In this document: positions 60,089 through 64,000 of the stretch, in pieces
Position numbering within the stretch: position 1 is the first letter of the stretch
Layout of the letters: the number at the start of each line of letters is the position of its first letter
Origin: Antarcticibacterium sp. 1MA-6-2
GTDB lineage: Bacteria > Bacteroidota > Bacteroidia > Flavobacteriales > Flavobacteriaceae
Length of the DNA: 64,000 nucleotides
Assembly (NCBI RefSeq): GCF_021535135.1
Contig: NZ_CP091036.1
Location: forward strand, 806,001-870,000
Direction: 5' to 3'
Notes under the pieces: generated by a model
What the model saw: the letters and a program-made list of their open reading frames with translations, nothing else
Told to the model about the DNA's origin: nothing
The model's database searches: none
Program-made: the position numbers and the translations under genes

Positions 60089-60350
60089 TTAAGCTGCCAT
60101 TTTTCCACAGTTTTCCGCACATTGTCTGCACTTCTCTGCACATTGTTGGCATACTTCGCTATCAAATTTGGCACATTGATCGGCACAGGCTTTACAAAGA
60201 TCGGCGCAAATGGCGCAAACACGGCTTGATTAATCGGACTGGCTGGCTAGTAATTGCACACAGACCGTACATAGAGCAATACATTTTAAGCAAAACTGAT
60301 GGCACTTTTTCCTATCCGGTTCCCATAGGTGCTGGTCCAAATAATTAGTG
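60089..60350 (-). pseudogene. Csp-like Cys-rich copper-storage protein, truncated with an in-frame stop
   Basis: One frame reads CHQFCLKCIALCTVCVQLLA, then SQSD, a TAA, and VCAICADLCKACADQCAKFD plus VCQQCAEKCRQCAENCGKMA. The Cys spacing is that of the Csp/DUF326 bundle. The normal N-terminal helix is absent and the TAA interrupts the frame, so this is a broken third member. The stop does not match the RCCGGY pattern. Confidence 0.7.
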
Positions 60351-60495
60351 AAGCGGTAATACTATCGTTTCAAACATCATTACATTTCTAATTTTGAATT
60401 TAATGGTTCAATAATTAGGTCGGTTTTAATGGATTTCCCCGCTTACAGGGGAGCGGGGAACATTGGTTTTAAATAAGCCGTGCCTTTCCTATAAA

Positions 60496-60765
60496 TTAAG
60501 CTTTTCCTATTCCGGCTTCAAACAGTTTTTCTTTTGTGATGGCATTGCCTTTGCAGCAATCCAGTAATTTTCCATCTACTGCAATTGCTTGTAATTTCTT
60601 GATCCCATATTCATTTATCTTGGAAACACAGGACTTATCATCACACTGTTTCACCAAATCATAAGTGGTGAGCTCGCAATTATCACAAGCGAGATCTTTC
60701 ACCATTTTCACAACCGGATCACATACCGGACAATTTGCCGTAAATATTTCTATTTGACGTTTCAT
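60496..60765 (-). CDS. Thioredoxin-like/glutaredoxin-fold small protein
   Basis: 89 residues starting MKRQIEIFTANCPVCDPVVK, a thioredoxin-fold redox site CPVC, followed by a CDNCELTTYDLVKQCDDKSC segment and a CCKG near the end. Eight cysteines in 89 residues suggest metal binding as well as redox function. An operator-like box matching the one in front of the CsoR gene lies about 75-90 bases upstream. Substrate unknown. Confidence 0.75.
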   Translation of the reverse strand: MKRQIEIFTANCPVCDPVVKMVKDLACDNCELTTYDLVKQCDDKSCVSKINEYGIKKLQAIAVDGKLLDCCKGNAITKEKLFEAGIGKA

Positions 60766-60837
60766 CTTTTTAAGTTTTAATTATTAAACAATTTTTATAT
60801 TCTATTAATAATAGAAGAATCTAAAGGTAAGGGAGAC

Positions 60838-60856
60838 CCCGGGGTGGTCTCCAACT
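60838..60856. promoter_or_regulatory. CsoR-type operator-like box 1
   Basis: CCCCGGGGTGGTCTCCAAC, a G/C-tract dyad typical of CsoR/RcnR-family sites. It shares CCCYGGGGTGGTCWCCAA with box 2 upstream of the CsoR-type gene. Lies upstream of the thioredoxin-like gene. Confidence 0.6.
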
Positions 60857-61047
60857 GAAATTCTAAAAAAATTGAGGAATTTTTTTAGTAAGGTAAAATG
60901 AGATTAGGGGCAACAAGCTAATGCCTAAAAAAGGAGATAATCTTATTTGTAGATAGGGTATTATGGGCATTGTTTCTTTATATTCCCATAGCTCCAGAAT
61001 TAAAGCAGTTTTTTCTGCCAGGACAGAAAGAAGAAAATTAATTTTCC

Positions 61048-61416
61048 TTACTCATTCTTTTGGCTATTCCCGTCTATTCTCCTCCGTAAATCGGCTATTT
61101 CACTCATTTTGGAAGTAAGGGTATCCAATTCTAAATCGGGGAATTGTTTTCTTATAAATTCAATGCGATCTTCATTTCCACAATCTCCAGGGCAGGCATC
61201 AACGGTTTCAGAAATTTTTATGGCCAGGGCTTTCCGGTAGGTTTCATCCAACAATAAAAAGTGGGCCTTATCCAGTCCCTTTTGTGCCGCCTTAAACTGA
61301 ATGAGGATCTTCTCGGGGTTGATATCTTCATCAAGCATTTTTATGAGACCTTTTATTTGTCCATTGATGCTCTGTAGCCTGGTTTTGATGTCTTTACTTA
61401 AATCTCGTGGTATCAT
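61048..61416 (-). CDS. CsoR/RcnR family metal-sensing repressor (DUF156)
   Basis: About 122 residues from ATG 61416 (MIPRDLSKDIKTRLQSINGQ). The helical DUF156 pattern has INGQIKGLIKMLDEDINPEK, an LIQFKAAQKGLDKAHFLLLD helix and a CPGDCGNEDRIEFIRKQFPD segment whose Cys may be a metal ligand. These tetrameric repressors bind Cu, Ni or formaldehyde-related signals depending on the residues. A matching operator box sits 31 bases upstream of the start, suggesting autoregulation. Confidence 0.8.
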   Translation of the reverse strand: MIPRDLSKDIKTRLQSINGQIKGLIKMLDEDINPEKILIQFKAAQKGLDKAHFLLLDETYRKALAIKISETVDACPGDCGNEDRIEFIRKQFPDLELDTLTSKMSEIADLRRRIDGNSQKNE

Positions 61417-61446
61417 TTTGTTTAATTTTTTCAAATTTAAAACGTG

Positions 61447-61464
61447 CCCTGGGGTGGTCACCAA
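61447..61464. promoter_or_regulatory. CsoR-type operator-like box 2
   Basis: CCCTGGGGTGGTCACCAA, nearly the same as box 1 at 60838-60856. Position directly upstream of the repressor start suggests autoregulation. Confidence 0.6.
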
Positions 61465-61479
61465 ATTTTAAAAGATAAT

Positions 61480-61689
61480 TTAACAGCAGCTTTTATTCTC
61501 CTGAATAGGAGGACAAGCAACAGAGCCATAAGAACAGAATATACAACAATCACCCTCTTTGGGTTTTAAAACTTCTTTACATTGCCCGCATTCATAAAAA
61601 AATTGGCAGGCATCTGTTGGCATTTCTTCCTGCTTGGAGTGGCCGCAATTAGGGCAAGTGATTTTTGACTGAGTGATAAATGAATTCAT
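61480..61689 (-). CDS. GDCCVxC domain protein
   Basis: 69 residues: ITCPNCGHSKQEEMPTDACQ, then CGQCKEVLKPKEGDCCIFCS and a terminal NKSCC. The GDCCxxC motif names the family, which regularly accompanies mercury-type operons. Eleven cysteines; zinc or mercury binding is likely. Cytosolic. It lies 22 bases from the flavoprotein reductase. Confidence 0.85.
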   Translation of the reverse strand: MNSFITQSKITCPNCGHSKQEEMPTDACQFFYECGQCKEVLKPKEGDCCIFCSYGSVACPPIQENKSCC

Positions 61690-61710
61690 TTTTTTATTAT
61701 TTTTAGTTAA

Positions 61711-63058
61711 TCATACCATATATACAACATCTGAACTTGATGAAGGATAGGTTAGGATCATAGTTTTTAGATCTTTGGAAGTAAATCCCGCTTTTATAGC
61801 CAGGGCAAATAGATTTATTACTTCCTCGGCATGTGGGCCAATAAGATGTGCTCCCAAAATTTTTCCGGTTTCTTTCTCAACGAGTGTTTTATAGGCATAG
61901 GTTTTCTCGTTGATCCTTTTTGCGGTAAACCAGTCGGGAACACGATCCTTGTTCACCTTAAAGTCCAGACCTTTTTTAGTGGCTTCTTTTTCAGAAAGTC
62001 CTACCGAAGCCATTGTGGGCAGCGTAAAAACAACGGTGGGAATTGCGGTGTAATCTGGTTTCTTAGTGTTGCCTTTTAAAATATTGGATGCTACAATATG
62101 TGCTTCCATAACGGCAACTAAGTGTAAGGGGAATACCATCTGTATCTGCTGCATCCCCGGCAGCATAGACATTTGGATTGGTGGTGCTTTGCAAATATTC
62201 ATTCACTTCAACTCCTTTTTTACCAAAGGCGATATTTGCTTTCTTGAGGTCCAAATCAAAAATGGCAGGAGGCCTTCCGGCAGAATTGATCACCTGCGCA
62301 GCCTCCCATATTTTTTCCCCACTTTCACCTTTTCCGGTTACGCGAAAAGCCCCATTCGCCTCTTCAATCGCCGTAACATTGGTGTTCAGAATTAATTGTA
62401 TGTCTAACTTTTTGGTAGCTTCAGTTAATTGATCTACTATAAAAGGATCAAAATTCTCCAGTGGCCTTTTCCCCCTGTGAATTATTGTCACTTTACTGCC
62501 AAAACGGGCAGCCATATGTGCAAACTCAAAAGCGATGTACCCACCGCCAATAAACAGCAAAGAGGATGGCAGGGTTTTGAAATTAAGAAAATCTGTACTA
62601 CTAATAGTATACTCCTCACCCGGGAGATCCAGCTTTCTCGGTTTTGCACCCGTAGCTATTATGATCTTCCCGGCTTCTATAGTTTCTTTTCCTACCTGCA
62701 ATTGAGTTTCAGAAATAAATTTTGCTGATTCATGAAAGGTATCAATTTCGTTTTTTTCGTAAGCTTTTTCAATTTTAGACGGCATAGCATCCACAAAATC
62801 CTGTTTGAATTTCATTGCTTCCTGCCAGAAAATAGCTGGTACTTCAGAAATTTGCTTCTCGTATAAATTATCAGCCAAGTGTTTTGCTTCAGTAGGGCCG
62901 AGTATGATCTTTTTTGGGTCACATCCACGAAGGGCACAGGTACCACCATAGGGTAATTCATCTGTTATTCCTACCCTCAGACCTCTAGAAGCACATTTAT
63001 TGGCAATAGTCATTCCTGCCATTCCGGAACCTATTACAAATACATCATACTTTTTCAT
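61711..63058 (-). CDS. Mercuric-reductase-like flavoprotein disulfide oxidoreductase (one frame break)
   Basis: About 449 residues from ATG 63058 (MKKYDVFVIGSGMAGMTIAN). The redox disulfide is in GGTCALRGCDPKK. The NAD(P) site is LLFIGGGYIAFEFAHMAARF and the FAD strand NVYAAGDAADTDGIPLT. The frame breaks at 62117-62123 after PLT; reading ACCGGT gives LTPVAVMEAHIVASNILKGN. The C-terminal part is the dimer interface. Unlike true MerA there is no N-terminal HMA and no C-terminal Cys pair, so mercury reduction is not assured. It lies with MerTP and GDCCVxC genes. Confidence 0.82.
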
Positions 63059-63171
63059 GTGTTTATATTTTGGCACAAACCTAGGGAATTCAGCACAGGT
63101 TTTTAATCATTCCTCTGAATGTTGACTTTTTTGCGCCCAGCATCATGCTGGTTTCATCTCACTTTTTTAGG

Positions 63172-63780
63172 TCACTTATCTACTACCTTATAATAAGTAC
63201 TGCTTATGGCAGTAATAATTGCAGCCCTATTTACTTTTGTTTTGTCATATTCAACTACCGTATTGGCATTTTCATAACTGGCATTGACCGAAATAATGCC
63301 ATTGAGTTTACTTACCTTACCTTCCACAGGTGCTTCACATCCTGCGCAGGTCATTCCTTCTACAACAAATACCTCCTTAACAATATTTGATTGTGAGACA
63401 TAGACTATTTCTTTTTTGGGTTGGCTGTAAAATACCTCGGAGTAATTTGGAAAAGCCAGCATGAGGCCTGCAAATAATGTTACACCTAATAAAAACTTCT
63501 TTGTCTGCAAAAAAGATTGTTTTTCATCTTCTGCACATCCGCAGTCGCTTTCAGCTTCTTTTCGGGACCTCAACTTTCGATACCAGGCCAGGCCCAGGAT
63601 TAAAACCGTGAGAGCAATTAAATAAGGCCGGAAAGGTTCCATCCACGAGAAGGTAGTTGCCATGCCACTTGTACCTGCTACGAGGGCAAGAACTGGTGCA
63701 ATACAGCATAAAGAAGCCGCTATAGCTGCTACTACTCCGCCAAAAGCAGCTTTATTGTATTTATTTTGGGATGTATCCAT
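63172..63780 (-). CDS. MerTP-type fused mercuric transport protein
   Basis: 202 residues. The N-terminal half is MerT: SLCCIAPVLALVAGTSGMAT with the vicinal Cys pair in the first helix, and three helices overall. A MerP-like HMA domain with VEGMTCAGCEAPVEGKVSKL follows at the C-terminus. Together they bring Hg(II) across the inner membrane. The start codon is one base from the ArsR-type stop. Name merTP is avoided because specificity is not proven. Confidence 0.85.
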   Translation of the reverse strand: MDTSQNKYNKAAFGGVVAAIAASLCCIAPVLALVAGTSGMATTFSWMEPFRPYLIALTVLILGLAWYRKLRSRKEAESDCGCAEDEKQSFLQTKKFLLGVTLFAGLMLAFPNYSEVFYSQPKKEIVYVSQSNIVKEVFVVEGMTCAGCEAPVEGKVSKLNGIISVNASYENANTVVEYDKTKVNRAAIITAISSTYYKVVDK

Positions 63781-63781
63781 T

Positions 63782-64000
63782 TTAAGCGGATTTTTTTAAT
63801 GATTTAATTGAAGTGAAGATGTTATTCAAAATCTGAGTTTCAGATTTTACCAGCGAATAATACAAAGTTTGTCCCTCCCTTCTGGAAGCAATAAAGCCCG
63901 CATCCTTCATTTTCCGGATATGTTGTGAAATCGCTAAGCATACTCATTTTCAAAATGTCTGCTATATCACAGGGGCATAATTCATTCTCCATATTTAAAA
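63782..64000 (-). CDS. ArsR-family metalloregulator, C-terminal part (one frame break, cut by window edge)
   Basis: The readable part begins ENELCPCDIADILKMSM and, after a frame break at 63933-63939, continues AISQHIRKMKDAGFIASRRE, GQTLYYSLVKSETQILNNIF and ends SLKKSA. Reading GCCGGC at the break gives MSMPAISQHIRKMKD, the standard ArsR recognition helix. The N-terminus lies beyond the window. The metal-type ELCPC motif in the first DNA-binding helix is that of ArsR/SmtB proteins. It ends one base before MerTP, so it is the likely autoregulator of this operon. Confidence 0.8.

Noticed and set aside
60082..60348. Open frame on the plus strand and a longer minus-strand frame (59932-60222)
   Set aside because: Both are out-of-frame shadows of the Cys-rich Csp-like remnant, as shown by its regular Cys codons in the third frame.
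61711..63058. Gene symbol merA for the reductase
   Set aside because: The N-terminal HMA domain and the C-terminal Cys pair of MerA are absent.
1..64000. CRISPR array, rRNA operon, transposase or integrase
   Set aside because: I found no regularly spaced repeats, no rRNA-like sequence and no protein with transposase or integrase motifs; mobility of the metal regions is therefore only suspected.

Overview
The window looks like Bacteroidota, most likely Flavobacteriaceae. The supporting signs are a low G+C chromosome, a promoter of the TTTG/TAnnTTTG type upstream of a tRNA, and families that are mostly Bacteroidota: HYC_CC_PP, DUF3347, DUF2911, DUF6503, a short DnaE paired with DinB, and a CarboxypepD_reg/TonB receptor. 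Most genes lie on the minus strand. The content is strongly accessory: heavy-metal resistance (copper/silver and mercury-like) and a stress/low-oxygen central-carbon island.

Layout. 0-6.6 kb: YqgE, a class IV aminotransferase, a START-like protein, tRNA-Met, and a mutagenic-repair pair (short DnaE plus a broken DinB) behind a perfect inverted-repeat operator. 7-14 kb: a DUF3347 lipoprotein, a DUF305 membrane protein, a broken TonB receptor facing a broken PQQ-type sugar dehydrogenase across a perfect 14-bp terminator, and a K+-channel-like protein. 14-25 kb: copper module 1, with a CPC-type P1B ATPase (CopA), a triple-HMA protein overlapping it, an APC permease, two Cys-rich copper-storage-like proteins, an MFS exporter and a CPH-type ATPase (CopB). 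25-41.5 kb: a long minus-strand island with an MBL/beta-CASP RNase, an ATP-cone/endonuclease protein, a universal stress protein, D-lactate dehydrogenase, a MgtC/DUF4010 protein, a glycosyltransferase plus helical domain, a GH130 phosphorylase, a cupin, phosphofructokinase, a class I aldolase, an archaeal-type GAPDH and NDH-2. 41.5-60.5 kb: copper module 2, with an HMA chaperone, a truncated CusA, a porin, a metal-motif AraC regulator, PepSY and haem-binding proteins, a multicopper oxidase fused to a CopB-like barrel, and CusB, CusC and CusA. 60.5-64 kb: a CsoR-type regulator with two matching operator-like boxes, then a mercury-like operon (ArsR, MerTP, flavoprotein reductase, GDCCVxC protein).

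The most important observation is about the sequence itself. About twenty genes are broken by small indels or TAG stops. In almost every case the reading frame and the conserved family residue are restored if the damaged site (CTAG, CTTAG, CTAAG and close variants) is read as RCCGGY. Scanning the window by eye I found over a hundred CCGG sites but no intact RCCGGY. The simplest reading is that RCCGGY carries a modified inner cytosine in this organism and was systematically miscalled, for example in an uncorrected nanopore assembly. If so, most of these genes are intact in the cell, and the error pattern reveals an RCCGGY methyltransferase. Breaks that do not fit this rule (dinB, the TonB receptor, the sugar dehydrogenase, cusB, a third Csp-like gene, homopolymer sites) are listed separately.
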